From Leucobacter soli (GTDB lineage Bacteria; Actinomycetota; Actinomycetes; Actinomycetales; Microbacteriaceae), in contig NZ_CAJVAP010000016.1 of NCBI RefSeq assembly GCF_910593785.1, positions 1-64,000 on the forward strand: a stretch of DNA of 64,000 bases, in the 5' to 3' direction. Below the pieces are notes generated by a model. The model was given only the letters and a program-made list of their open reading frames with translations. It did not search any database and was not told the origin of the DNA. The translations under genes were made by a program, and so were the position numbers. Positions 34,125-43,400 of this stretch are shown piece by piece (the first letter of the stretch is position 1; every line of letters starts with the position of its first letter).

Positions 34125-34957
34125 CCGCGGGATCGCCCCTCGTCGAGGCGAGCGGCCTCACGAAGCGCTACCGCGTTCCCCCGACGCGGCTGTTCCAGCG
34201 CGCGGGGACGACCACGGCCGTCGAGGGCGTCGATCTGACGGTGAGCCGGGGCGAGAGCGTGGCGATCGTCGGAGAATCCGGATCCGGCAAGTCGACCCTG
34301 CTGCGGCTGCTGCTGGGGCTCAGCCGCGCGACCTCGGGGTCGGTGCACTACATCGTGCGCACCGACGATCCGGCGCGGGCCGGCGATCCGGCATCCACGG
34401 AGACCCGCACCGTCGATCCCGCCCGCGACGACCTGCTCTGGCTGCGGCGGCGCGCCGGTATGGTCTTCCAGGATCCCTACTCCACATTCGACCCGCGACG
34501 CACGATCGGGCTGACGGTCGCCGAGCCGCTCGTGGCCACCGGGGCGGAGGGCGACCACCGGGCCGCCGTCGCCGAGATCCTCGCGCGCCTCGAGCTGCCC
34601 GCGGACACCGCCGACCGGTACCCGCACGAATTCTCGGGCGGACAGCGTCAGCGCATCGCTCTCGCACGCGCGCTCGTGCACCGGCCCGAGCTGCTGCTCG
34701 CCGACGAACCGGTCAGCGCCCTCGACGTGCTCGTGCGCGGCCGCCTGCTCGGCCTGCTCGCCGAACTGCGACGCGAGCTCGGCCTGACGCTCGTCACCGT
34801 GACGCACGATCTGGGCGTCGTGCCCCGGATCGCGGACCGTATCGTGGTGATGCGAGCCGGCCGCGTCGTCGAATCCGGACCGACCGCGCAGATCTTCGAG
34901 GCGCCCCGCGAGCGCTACACACGCGAACTGATCGCGGCACTCCCCCGCCTGCCGTAG
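34121..34957 (+). CDS. Peptide ABC transporter ATP-binding protein (DppF type)
   Basis: This 278-residue second ATPase of the importer has Walker A GESGSGKST, Q-loop MVFQDPYSTFDPRRTIG, signature FSGGQRQRIALARAL, Walker B LLLADEPVSALD and H-loop VTHDLGVV. The final APRERYTRELIAALP is characteristic of DppF/OppF. A 20-residue Asp/Pro/Thr-rich insertion (about residues 84-105) lies before the Q-loop. It is the last gene of the operon; a GC hairpin follows before the convergent rsrA gene. Confidence 0.93.
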   Translation: MTAGSPLVEASGLTKRYRVPPTRLFQRAGTTTAVEGVDLTVSRGESVAIVGESGSGKSTLLRLLLGLSRATSGSVHYIVRTDDPARAGDPASTETRTVDPARDDLLWLRRRAGMVFQDPYSTFDPRRTIGLTVAEPLVATGAEGDHRAAVAEILARLELPADTADRYPHEFSGGQRQRIALARALVHRPELLLADEPVSALDVLVRGRLLGLLAELRRELGLTLVTVTHDLGVVPRIADRIVVMRAGRVVESGPTAQIFEAPRERYTRELIAALPRLP

Positions 34958-34984
34958 CTTCGGGCGCGCCCGATCCGGCCCGGG

Positions 34985-35000
34985 CCGGGCAGTCGCCCGG
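34985..35000. terminator. GC hairpin between convergent dpp operon and rsrA
   Basis: CCGGGC (34985-34990) and GCCCGG (34995-35000) pair across AGTC. It partly overlaps a 14-bp perfect palindrome at 34975-34988 (CCGGCCCGGGCCGG). It probably ends transcription from both sides. Confidence 0.45.
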
Positions 35001-35005
35001 GGAGC

Positions 35006-35239
35006 TCAGTCGAGGTCGCGCAGCGAGCCGAGCACGGCATCGCGGAGCGACGGCGGCGCCGCGCCCTCGCACGCCCGCCGCACGGCGACCGTCAGCTTCT
35101 CGAACACCTGCTGCTCGTCGCGGCAGTCGCTGCACGTCTCCAGGTGCTCGCGGATCGGCGCGCAATCGGCATCGCACAGCTCGCCGCGGATCAGCTCCTC
35201 GAGATTGGCGCGGGCGTGCCCGCAATCGCATCCGCTCAT
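35006..35239 (-). CDS. rsrA: Mycothiol-system anti-sigma factor RsrA
   Basis: This 77-residue zinc-binding, redox-sensing anti-sigma factor (ZAS family) holds SigR inactive until its thiols are oxidised. The diagnostic HxxxCxxC motif is HLETCSDC (His32, Cys36, Cys39), and the N-terminal [17 protein letters not shown] supplies additional Cys, as in S. coelicolor RsrA. Length is slightly shorter than that protein (about 105 residues). The ATG at 35239 overlaps the sigR stop by 4 nt, giving coupled, stoichiometric synthesis. It is convergent with the peptide-transport operon. Confidence 0.93.
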   Translation of the reverse strand: MSGCDCGHARANLEELIRGELCDADCAPIREHLETCSDCRDEQQVFEKLTVAVRRACEGAAPPSLRDAVLGSLRDLD

Positions 35240-35907
35240 TCCGCACTCCCTTCCTTCGCCGCTTTCGACGGGCCCTTCGACCGGCGCCCGGAGGTGCCAG
35301 ATCCACGAGCCGGCTCGGCGGCCGACGGCACGCCGAAGCCCTGCTCCCTGGCGTAGTCCCCCAGCGACTGGCGCAGGCGCGCCCGGCCGCGGTGCAGCCG
35401 GCTCATGACCGTGCCGATGGGCCGCTCGATGATGTCGGCGATCTCCTGATAGCTGAAGCCCTCGACGTCGGCCAGGTAGACGACCATGCGGAAGTCCTCG
35501 GGCAGGGCGTTCAGCGCATCGGTGACGACGGTCGCGGGCGTCCGGTCGATCGCCTCCGCCTCGGCGGAGCGCGAGGCCATCGCCGTCGTCGACTCCGCAC
35601 CGCCGAGCTGCCAGTCCTCGAGTTCGTCGACCGCGCCGAGGAACGGCTCCCGCTGCCGCTTCCGATAGGTGTTGATGTACGAGTTCGTGAGGATCCGGTA
35701 CAGCCACGCCTTGAGGTTGGTGCCCTCCGTGAAGCTGTCGAACGCGCTGAACGCCTTCGTGAAGGTCTCCTGCACCAGATCCTGTGCATCCTGAGGATTG
35801 CGCGTCATCTTCATGGCGGCGCCGTAGAGCTGATCGAGGAAGGGCAGCGCGTCGCGCGTGAAGCGCGCTTCGAGTTCGCGCGCGTCGCTGGTCTGGCTCC
35901 GAGTCAC
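35236..35907 (-). CDS. sigR: ECF sigma factor SigR/SigH (thiol-oxidative stress)
   Basis: This ECF sigma factor directs RNA polymerase to disulfide-stress genes (thioredoxin, mycothiol, proteases). The short form from the GTG at 35907 has 223 residues: region 2 ([22 protein letters not shown], then [24 protein letters not shown]) and region 4 ([30 protein letters not shown] and [15 protein letters not shown]). The last ~30 residues are basic and Ser/Lys-rich. The frame stays open to an ATG at 36108 with AGAGAGG 8 nt upstream, giving a 67-residue Arg-rich N-terminal extension and a long isoform; a SigR-type promoter lies just upstream. A TAGCAT -10-like box 8 nt before the GTG could yield a near-leaderless short mRNA. 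The stop overlaps rsrA. Confidence 0.93.
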   Translation of the reverse strand: MTRSQTSDARELEARFTRDALPFLDQLYGAAMKMTRNPQDAQDLVQETFTKAFSAFDSFTEGTNLKAWLYRILTNSYINTYRKRQREPFLGAVDELEDWQLGGAESTTAMASRSAEAEAIDRTPATVVTDALNALPEDFRMVVYLADVEGFSYQEIADIIERPIGTVMSRLHRGRARLRQSLGDYAREQGFGVPSAAEPARGSGTSGRRSKGPSKAAKEGSAE

Positions 35908-36146
35908 AACACCCGATGCTACCGCGTCGCGCGGCGCAGACCTGCGGCGGCGTCCCCGGACCGGGTCGCTCCAGTGCGCGCGCGTGCGCGCCGGAGCGAC
36001 CCGGCGGCCCGCCACCGCATCGCGCACGGATCGCACAAAGAGCGGCGGCATCCCTCGGCCTGCCCGGATGGGAGCGCGCCCGCTCGCCTCCTGCATCGCC
36101 AACGCCATCGCACCGACCTCTCTCGAACCACTGCCGTAGAATCTTC

Positions 36147-36172
36147 AACCAGAGACACCAGACGTCTATTCC
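36147..36172 (-). promoter_or_regulatory. SigR-type promoter driving sigR (GGAAT-N18-GTT)
   Basis: Read on the minus strand, GGAAT (36172-36168) is separated by exactly 18 bp (36167-36150) from GTT (36149-36147). This matches the published SigR consensus GGAAT-N18-GTT. A transcript would start near 36140 and reach the upstream ATG at 36108 after about 32 nt. It implies positive autoregulation of sigR-rsrA. Confidence 0.75.
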
Positions 36173-36191
36173 AACGGAGGCGCCCTTTTCC

Positions 36192-37700
36192 ATGCTCGAA
36201 GCCAAACTCAACCACGGTCGCGACGACGAGGACCCGGCGGGCCAGGGCGAGAGCTTCGACGGCGGCGCACCGCCTTGGGCGGCGCCCGTCGCCGAGACGC
36301 GGATCGACGCGACCGTCTCGCTGCCGGGATCGAAGTCGCTGATGGGGCGCGAGTTGATCCTGAGCGCGCTCGCCGACGCTCCCGGCACCGTGCACGCTCC
36401 GCTGCACTCGCGGGACTCGCAGCTGATGATCGACGCACTGCAGGCGCTCGGCACCGGATTCGATCGGATCGAGGCCGAGGATGACGCACCCGAGGTGCTG
36501 CGGATCACGCCGGCCGAGGAGCTGATCGGGTCGACGACGATCGCCTGCGGGCTCGCCGGTACGGTGATGCGCTTCGTGCCTCCGGTGGCGGCGCTGGCCC
36601 TCGGACCGACGGCGTTCGACGGCGACCCCTACGCGCGGAAGCGCCCGATGCGACCGGTCCTCGACGCCCTGCGCGCGCTCGGCGCGGACATCTCGGACGA
36701 CGGTCGCGGCGCCCTGCCCTTCACCGTGCACGGCACCGGCTCGCTCCGCGGCGGCCGCGTGGAGCTCGACGCCTCGCTCTCGAGCCAGTTCGTCTCGGCC
36801 CTGCTGCTCTCCGCCGCCCGCTTCGAGGAGGGCGTGCACGTGGTGCACACGGGCGATCGCGTCCCGAGCCTGCCGCACATCGAGATGACGCTCGAGGCTC
36901 TGCGCGAGCGCGGCGTAGAGGCGGACTCCCCCGCTCCCGGCGAATGGCGCGTCTCGCCCGGTCCGATCCGTGCGCGCGACGTCGTGCTCGAGCCCGACCT
37001 CTCGAACGCGGCCCCCTTCCTCGCCGCGGCGATCGCCGCCGGCGGCAGCGTCACCGTGCCGCGCTGGCCTGCCGCGACCACGCAGGTGGGCGACCGGCTG
37101 CGAGAGCTCCTCCCCGCCTTCGGCGCGACGGTCGCGCTCGACGGCGACCGGCTGACGGTGACCGGCGACGGCGCGGTGCGCGGCGTCGAGCTGCACGTGC
37201 CCGAGGGCGGCGAGCTCGCGCCGACCCTCGTCGGGCTCGCGGCGATCGCGGCGCTGCCCGGCGCCGGCGGCGAGCCGGGGGCGACGAGCCGGATCACCGG
37301 CATTGGCCACATCCGGCATCACGAGACGGACCGGATCGCGGCGCTGGTCGCAGAGATCAACGGACTCGGCGGCGACGCGCACGAGCTCGAGGACGGCATC
37401 GAGATCCGCCCGGCGGAACTGCACGGCGGGACCTGGCGCGCCTACGCCGACCACCGCATGGCGACGACGGGAGCCCTCGTCGGGTTGCGCGTCGCGGGCG
37501 TGCAGGTCGACGACATCGGCACCACCGCGAAGACGCTGCCCGAGTTCCCCGAGCTGTGGGGGCGGATGCTCGGCGTCGCCCCGGCCGACGCGGCGCAGGG
37601 CGGCACCGGTACGCCGAGCTCATCGGGCGCTTCGATCGGCACGTCCCTTCCCGGGATGCTCACCCTGCCCGAGCCCCCGGACGGAACCCGCTGGGCATGA
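36192..37700 (+). CDS. aroA: 3-phosphoshikimate 1-carboxyvinyltransferase (EPSP synthase)
   Basis: This 502-residue cytosolic shikimate-pathway enzyme joins shikimate-3-phosphate and PEP. It is an inside-out alpha/beta barrel of two halves. Active-site segments are [19 protein letters not shown] (phosphate-binding Lys-Ser), [78 protein letters not shown] and the closing AYADHRMA. Both ends exceed the usual ~430 residues: a 40-residue acidic N-terminus and a Gly/Ser-rich tail after ELWGRML. ATG 36192 has GGAGG 11 nt upstream; TAGAAT at 36137-36142 is a likely -10. It is divergent from sigR, and its stop overlaps rsgA (ATGA). Confidence 0.95.
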   Translation: MLEAKLNHGRDDEDPAGQGESFDGGAPPWAAPVAETRIDATVSLPGSKSLMGRELILSALADAPGTVHAPLHSRDSQLMIDALQALGTGFDRIEAEDDAPEVLRITPAEELIGSTTIACGLAGTVMRFVPPVAALALGPTAFDGDPYARKRPMRPVLDALRALGADISDDGRGALPFTVHGTGSLRGGRVELDASLSSQFVSALLLSAARFEEGVHVVHTGDRVPSLPHIEMTLEALRERGVEADSPAPGEWRVSPGPIRARDVVLEPDLSNAAPFLAAAIAAGGSVTVPRWPAATTQVGDRLRELLPAFGATVALDGDRLTVTGDGAVRGVELHVPEGGELAPTLVGLAAIAALPGAGGEPGATSRITGIGHIRHHETDRIAALVAEINGLGGDAHELEDGIEIRPAELHGGTWRAYADHRMATTGALVGLRVAGVQVDDIGTTAKTLPEFPELWGRMLGVAPADAAQGGTGTPSSSGASIGTSLPGMLTLPEPPDGTRWA

Positions 37701-38779
37701 GCGCGCGGGGCATGAACTGGCTGGACTCGGCCGACGACGACGAGGACGAGGACGGCCCGTACGCGGCGTATGCCGACCACGCCGTCCGCCAGCGCCCCAA
37801 CCCGAAGGCCAATCGGCCCCGCACCAAGCGCCGACCCGAGCACGCCGACGCCGTGACCGGGATGGTGACGGCGGTGGATCGCGGCCGGTACACCGCGCTC
37901 GTCGAGGCCGGCGCCGATCCCGAGGATCCGAGCGAGCGCTCGCTGCTGGCCGCCCGCGCCCGCGAGCTCCGCAGCACCGCGATCGTGATCGGCGACCGCG
38001 CCCAGCTGGTGGGCGACACGAGCGGCGACGAGGGCTCGCTCGCCCGCATCGTCGGGCTCGAGGAGCGCCGCACCGTGCTGCGGCGCAGCGCCGACGACAG
38101 CGACCGGCTCGAGCGGGTCATGGTGGCGAACGCCGACCAGATGCTGATCGTGATCGCCGCCGCGAACCCCGAACCCCGGGTGCGCCTGGTGGATCGCTAT
38201 CTCGTCGCCGCCTACGACGCCGGGATCCGGCCGCTGCTCTGCATCACCAAGGTGGACCTCGCCGACCCCGAACCGTTCCTCGGGCACTTCGCGGCGCTCG
38301 ACGTGCCCGTGTTCCGCTCGGCCCGCGGATCGGAGCCCCTCGCCGAGATCCGGGAATCGCTCGCCGGCCGGACAACGGTGTTCGTCGGGCACTCCGGCGT
38401 CGGCAAGTCGACGCTGATCAACGCGCTCGTGCCGGAGGCCGAACGCGAGACCGGCCGCGTCAACGAGGTCACCGGTCGGGGCCGCCACACCTCCTCCTCC
38501 TCAGTCGCTCTGCGCGCCGCGACGCCCGGCGCTGCGGGCGGTGATTCCGGCTGGGTCATCGACACTCCCGGCGTACGCTCGTTCGGTCTCGGCCATGTGA
38601 CGAGCGAGGGGATCCTGCGCGGTTTCACGGATCTCGCGGAGATCATCGAGGAGTGCCCCCGCGGCTGCACCCATCTCGAGGACGCGCCCGACTGCGAGCT
38701 CGACGCGGCGATCGCCGACGGACGCCTCGACGCGGCGGGAGCGCTCCGGGTCGATTCGCTGCGCCGGCTCCTCAAATAG
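37697..38779 (+). CDS. rsgA: Ribosome small-subunit-dependent GTPase A
   Basis: This 360-residue circularly permuted GTPase assists late maturation of the 30S subunit. After an acidic stretch and a basic one comes an OB-fold ([17 protein letters not shown]). The G-motifs follow in permuted order: G4 TKVDL, then G1 GHSGVGKST, then G3 [10 protein letters not shown]. The C-terminal zinc site has [14 protein letters not shown]. Between G1 and G3 is [16 protein letters not shown], the G2 region. The ATG overlaps the aroA stop by 4 nt; the aroA-rsgA pair next to sigR-rsrA is a conserved actinobacterial neighbourhood. Confidence 0.95.
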   Translation: MSARGMNWLDSADDDEDEDGPYAAYADHAVRQRPNPKANRPRTKRRPEHADAVTGMVTAVDRGRYTALVEAGADPEDPSERSLLAARARELRSTAIVIGDRAQLVGDTSGDEGSLARIVGLEERRTVLRRSADDSDRLERVMVANADQMLIVIAAANPEPRVRLVDRYLVAAYDAGIRPLLCITKVDLADPEPFLGHFAALDVPVFRSARGSEPLAEIRESLAGRTTVFVGHSGVGKSTLINALVPEAERETGRVNEVTGRGRHTSSSSVALRAATPGAAGGDSGWVIDTPGVRSFGLGHVTSEGILRGFTDLAEIIEECPRGCTHLEDAPDCELDAAIADGRLDAAGALRVDSLRRLLK

Positions 38780-38865
38780 GCGGGAACGAGCGCGGGTTCG
38801 CACCGTCTCGCACGGCGGGCGATCGGGTGACCGAGCGCTTGCCCGAACCTCGCTAGGCTGGTGGG

Positions 38866-39339
38866 ATGACCGCACGTGTGATCCTCGAGCCCGGAACGCC
38901 AGCCCCCGATTTCGCCCTCCCGGACCAGTCCGGGGCGATCCGCAGCCTCGCAGAACTGCGCGGCGGCAAGGCGATCCTCTTCACCTACCCGGAGGCGATG
39001 ACCCCGGGCTGCACCACCGAGGCATGCGACTTCCGCGATTCGATCGCTCCGCTCGAGGCGGCCGGCTACACGGTGCTCGGGATCTCCCCCGACCAGCCCG
39101 AGCGGCAGGCGCGCTTCGCCGAGCGCGACGGCCTCACCTACCCGCTGCTCTCCGACCCCGATCACACCGTGCTCGAGGCCTACGGCGCCTGGGGGGAGAA
39201 GCAGAACTACGGTCGCACCTACATCGGCGTGATCCGTTCGACGTTCGTGATCGACGAGGCGGGCAGGATCGAGCACGCCCTCTACAACGTGAAGGCGACC
39301 GGGCACGTCGGGCGCGTGCGCAAACTGCTCGGCGTCTGA
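38866..39339 (+). CDS. bcp: Thioredoxin-dependent thiol peroxidase (Bcp/PrxQ)
   Basis: This 157-residue cytosolic peroxiredoxin reduces H2O2 and organic hydroperoxides using thioredoxin or mycoredoxin. The peroxidatic cysteine is in TPGCTTEACDF (Cys49) and the resolving cysteine five residues later (Cys54), the atypical two-Cys arrangement of PrxQ. KAILFTYPEAMTPG precedes the site; the usual Lys/Arg before AMTPG is a Glu here. The rest is standard (LGISPDQPERQARFAE, STFVIDEAGRIEHALYNVKATGH). It lies 86 bp after rsgA. I see no SigR promoter in front of it. Confidence 0.94.
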   Translation: MTARVILEPGTPAPDFALPDQSGAIRSLAELRGGKAILFTYPEAMTPGCTTEACDFRDSIAPLEAAGYTVLGISPDQPERQARFAERDGLTYPLLSDPDHTVLEAYGAWGEKQNYGRTYIGVIRSTFVIDEAGRIEHALYNVKATGHVGRVRKLLGV

Positions 39340-39393
39340 GCGGCCCGGCGGTTGCGCCTCGGGGTGACACCGGGGCGACAGCCTCGTGCCCTG

Positions 39394-39411
39394 CCTCGGA
39401 GACTCGCGAGG
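39394..39411. terminator. Small hairpin between convergent bcp and membrane-protein genes
   Basis: CCTCG (39394-39398) and CGAGG (39407-39411) pair across an 8-nt loop in the 73-bp convergent gap. The stem is weak and has no U-tract. Confidence 0.3.
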
Positions 39412-39412
39412 G

Positions 39413-39844
39413 TCACACCTCCGTGGTGGTGCCGTCCTCATCGGCCGCGGCCGTGTACTCGGGCCGCGCGGCGAGCGCCGAGAAGAAGCCGACGAAGGCC
39501 GCGATCACCAGCGACCAGCCGATCCACGAATCGGCGAGCCCGTACTGGAGGATCCCGGTCCCGGCGGCGAACATCAGCACGTGCAGCGTCAGCGCGGAAC
39601 CGCGCGCCCAGCTCGCCCGGGCGCGCAGGGCGCCGGTGAAGGTGACGGCGATCCAGACGATCGCGAGCAGCCCGCCGAGCAGTACGCTGACCCGCTGACC
39701 GGCTTCTTCGCCGTCAGCCGCGAAGAAGGCGACCCCCAGCGGGATCAGCGCGATCACGCCCGCCACGGTCTCGATTCCGAGCAGCGCGAGGAGGATCCCC
39801 CAGGCCCGTCGGGAGCGCAGCTGGCCGGCGGGAGAAGCGGTCAT
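39413..39844 (-). CDS. Small membrane protein, four predicted helices, unknown function
   Basis: I do not recognise this 143-residue integral membrane protein. Four hydrophobic segments are visible: near residues 15-40 (WGILLALLGIETVAGVIALI), 50-72 (VLLGGLLAIVWIAVTFTGAL), 80-98 and 105-125 (IGWSLVIAAFVGFFSALAA), and a short acidic tail ends TTTEV. The ATG at 39844 is supported by AGGAAAGG upstream; an in-frame TTG 27 nt earlier is less likely. It is divergent from the whiB gene and shares its control region, which contains a perfect inverted repeat. Confidence 0.8.
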   Translation of the reverse strand: MTASPAGQLRSRRAWGILLALLGIETVAGVIALIPLGVAFFAADGEEAGQRVSVLLGGLLAIVWIAVTFTGALRARASWARGSALTLHVLMFAAGTGILQYGLADSWIGWSLVIAAFVGFFSALAARPEYTAAADEDGTTTEV

Positions 39845-39891
39845 GACTGGGACCTTTCCTATAAGTGACAAAAAAACTATTGCCTTACGTA

Positions 39892-39908
39892 ATGTTTCAT
39901 GGAAACAT
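39892..39908. promoter_or_regulatory. Perfect inverted repeat in the whiB control region
   Basis: ATGTTTC (39892-39898) and GAAACAT (39902-39908) are perfect 7-bp arms around ATG. The element lies in an AT-rich island between the divergent membrane-protein and whiB genes, close to TTGCCT (39880-39885), a possible -35 for whiB. It is a strong candidate for a dimeric-regulator operator; it is not a LexA or Fur box that I recognise. Confidence 0.6.
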
Positions 39909-40034
39909 ATATTTCATCGAGTTTCGCGCACGCTGGTGTGAGCATGCTCAGCCACAACCAGTTGATCGCGCGAGATCAGGCTACCGGCCACCGGTGGGTT
40001 TTTCGCGCGCGCACGTGCACACAAGGAGGAACCC

Positions 40035-40283
40035 ATGGATTGGCGCGAACAGGCAGCCTGTCTCACCGTAGACCCCGAGCTCTTCTTCCCAGTCGGCAAC
40101 ACCGGCCCGGCGGTCGACCAGATCGAGCGAGCGAAGGCCGTCTGCGCCCGCTGCAAGGTGACCGAGATGTGCCTGCAGTACGCGATGGACACCGGCCAGG
40201 ATTCCGGCGTCTGGGGCGGCCTCAGCGAAGACGAGCGCCGCGCCCTGAAGCGCCGCGCCGCTCGCGCCCGCCGCGCTTCCTGA
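40035..40283 (+). CDS. WhiB-family iron-sulfur transcription regulator (WhiB1-like)
   Basis: This 82-residue [4Fe-4S] protein binds region 4 of the primary sigma factor and senses NO/oxygen. The four cluster cysteines are Cys9, Cys37, Cys40 and Cys46 (C-x27-C-x2-C-x5-C). The G(V/I)WGG turn is GVWGGLSEDERRALKRR, followed by a basic AT-hook-like end. MDWREQAACLTVDPELFFPVGN is near-identical in pattern to mycobacterial WhiB1, which is essential there. The ATG at 40035 has AAGGAGG 8 nt upstream. It has a long upstream region of about 190 bp and a strong terminator after it. Confidence 0.94.
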   Translation: MDWREQAACLTVDPELFFPVGNTGPAVDQIERAKAVCARCKVTEMCLQYAMDTGQDSGVWGGLSEDERRALKRRAARARRAS

Positions 40284-40300
40284 GCGCTCCGCGACGACGA

Positions 40301-40341
40301 GACGAGGGGCTCCGGATCATCATGATCCGGAGCCCCTCGTC
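40301..40341 (+). terminator. Strong hairpin terminator after whiB
   Basis: Two perfectly complementary 20-nt arms (40301-40320 and 40322-40341) are separated by one C, so the real loop opens a few pairs at the AT-rich centre. It starts 18 bp after the whiB stop. There is no long U-run, as is common in high-GC actinobacteria. Confidence 0.85.
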
Positions 40342-40452
40342 ATGCACACCCGCATCGCGCCCGGCCATCAGCCGAAGGTCATCGAGAACCTATGGCCGTA
40401 CGAATTACGGATCTGTCACGGGTACTCCCGCACCGAGCCATACACTCGCCGC

Positions 40453-43400
40453 ATGAAACAGCGGAAAACTGCGGTGGTCGCGCTGAGCGGGATACTCGCG
40501 ATCTCACTGGTCGTCGCGCTCGCTCCTTCGCTCGCACTCGCCGACGAACCCTCCCCTGAGGCACCTGCGGAACAGACGCCATCGCCGCCGACGCCCGCGG
40601 CCGAGGCGACACCGCAAGAGCCGGACACCGCGGCCGAGCAGTCTGAGCCGCGCCCGGAACCTCTGGAAGTGACGGCCGGCGGAGCCGAGACCGCGAAAGG
40701 CGGAGACCTGGTCTCCCTGTCGAAGCCGCTCACCGTGCGCGGGTCGAAGACCCTCGGCTCGTCGTGGTCGTCGGTGGCGATCACGACGCAGAAGTCGCTG
40801 CCCGACGCGCTGGCCGGCTCGGTGCTCGTCTCGGTGAAGGCATCCGGAGCGAAGAAGAGCGGCAGTGTGTCGATCCGGGCGAAGGGGTACACCGGAAGCG
40901 GCGCGGTGGTGGTGAGCTACAGGAAGACGGCGAGCGCGACCAATCTCTCGCTCGTGAAGGTCGGTCTCGGCGGCGCGATCCAGGTGCGTGCGAGCGCCGG
41001 CAGCCCGAAGGTCCTCGTCAAGGTGCTCGGCTGGGTTCCGACCACCTCGGCGCTGGTGGTGCCCGAGAAGGCGCCCCTGCTCGCGGCCGTCTCGGTGTCG
41101 AAGTCGACGAAGACGGTGAAGGTAGCCGGCATCTCCGGCATTCCCAAAGGAGCGGCCTCTGTCATCGTCGCCGTGCGGACCTCGAAGGCCAAGGCGGGCA
41201 CGCTGGCGCTCTCGACGCGCGGGGCGAGCAGGCCGGCGCGCGGCATCGGCTTCGCGACGGCCGGCCAGACCTCCTTCGCCGTCGTCACCCCGGATGCGTC
41301 GGGCCGGATCTCGCTGAGCGCGCTGAGCGGGAAGGCGAGCGTGCGACTCCAGGTGCTCGGCTGGAGTGCGGGGACGACCACGCTCGTCGCGCCCGCCCGG
41401 CCCACCGGCGGAAAGCTGTCGTCGACCTCGAAGAAGAAGATCACGATCGCAGGGACCAGCGGCATCCCGAAGTCGGCGAAAGCCGTGGCCGTGACGCTGA
41501 ACGCACCGAAGGGGTGGAGCGTCAAGATATGGGCGAACTCTCGCGGCACCGGCACGCCGCTCGTCTCCGCAGTCTCCACCGGGGCCGCGCAGCAGGTCTG
41601 GGTGCCGGTGCCGAAGGATCGCGCCATCGCCGTGCAGGCAAAGGCGCCGAAGACGAAGTCGAAGAAGAAGACCAATGCCGTCGCGACCACGATGTTCGGC
41701 GGGTACATCGATGCCGCCTCTGCCGATCAGATGCTCTCGATCACGCCGAAGGCCGGCACGCACCTGCTCTCCGCAGGCGACGTCCTGGCGGAGCGCGAAG
41801 GAGGGATCATCGATCTGGCGGCCAGTTCCGGCGGCGCCCAGGTGGGCGATCACCTCTTCGTCCGCTCGGCGCAGAGCGCCCCCTATCTCGGCCGCGTCGT
41901 CGCGAGCGAGGCGCTCGGCAACGGGAGGACGCGCGTCACGCTGCAGAGCATCAACTCGCTGTCGGAGTCGTTCGACGAGTACGACGCCCACTTCGCCGGC
42001 GAGATCGAGGACTCTCAGCAGGTGGCGAGCCCGGCAGCCTCCGGGAGCGTGGTGCCGGGGGCTTCCGCGATCCCGGGAATGCCCGGATCCATCGGCATGG
42101 ACTTCCTCGAATCCGAGCACTGGAACTGCGGTGGATCCGTCGACCCGCGTGAGATCATCTCCGTCGGCGTCGCCTATGAGGGATCCGTAAACCTCGACGT
42201 CAGTTTGTCCGGGCGCTCCATCGACTTCTCGTCGAAGGGCGCCATCTCGATCACCTTCACCTTCCTCGGCGGTGCCTCGGTCTCTTGCACGGTCTCCGGC
42301 GAGTTCCCGGGCGGCATCCCGATCCCGGGCACCGGACTGACGATAGAATTCGGTGGCGAGGGCGTCGTTCAGGTGAGCAATCCGAGCTCGGAAGATGGCG
42401 GATCCCTCTCCGTGACCGGTGGGATCCGCGCGTACACGGGTTTCTACTACATCGACGGGGAGAAGGGCGGGACCGGCACGGCGAACCCGTTCGCGGTCTT
42501 CCGCGCAGCCGACGATCGCGAGGCCACCGCTCAGCTCGACCTCGGGCTGACCACGTCGGTCACGATCGCCGATGTGCCGTTCGTTCCGGAGCCCTACGAG
42601 GTGGAAGCGGGCTTGACGACCGGCGTGAGCTTCAGGATGGAAGCGCCGTCGCCGAACGACGACCCCTACCACCGCACGCTGCGCGGCCCCCGCTGCATCG
42701 ATCTCACCGCCACGCCGTTCGTCAAGTTCGGAGCGAAGGTCGCCATCGTGCTCGCCCCCGACATCACGTTCGAGCTCGATCCGATCGAGGGCGATCCCAG
42801 GCTCCTCTACGCCGGCCCATGCATCGGCTACACCGGCACGGTCACGACCGTCATCTCGTGGCCCGAAGCGCCGACCGGCAGCTGTACCGCTGAGCATTGC
42901 GGCCTGGAACAGCGGATCGATCGCACGATGACCAAGACGCTGATCGGGCAGGCCGCCGACTTCGGCAGGTTCTACGACTGGACCTCGGGGCCCTGGGGAG
43001 CCCCGATCTCGCAGCCCTACACGTGGCAGTACTCCCAGAACGACTATGCGAAGTGGTCGCACGACCCGTGCTGGGCCGGTCTCGGCTGCGGCGAGATACT
43101 CTGCCAGGCCGAGACGACCTCCACCGGTACCGGTACCGTGGGTTGGAACCCCGACAACCCGACCGAGGCGTGGTTCCTCAACGGCTACGACTCGCCGAAC
43201 TTCGCCACCGACCGGGACGGCGTGCCCATCGGCACGGTTCCGCAGACCGTGAAGACGACACCGGTTTCAGGAGACGGCGGAACCTATTGCCCACCGGACA
43301 CCACGACCTCCGGCGTGAACCCGCAGATGTGGAGCACCGCGTACTTCGAAGGCGCGCTGAATCCTCTGCTGATCACACGCCCGACGATCAATCTGACCCT

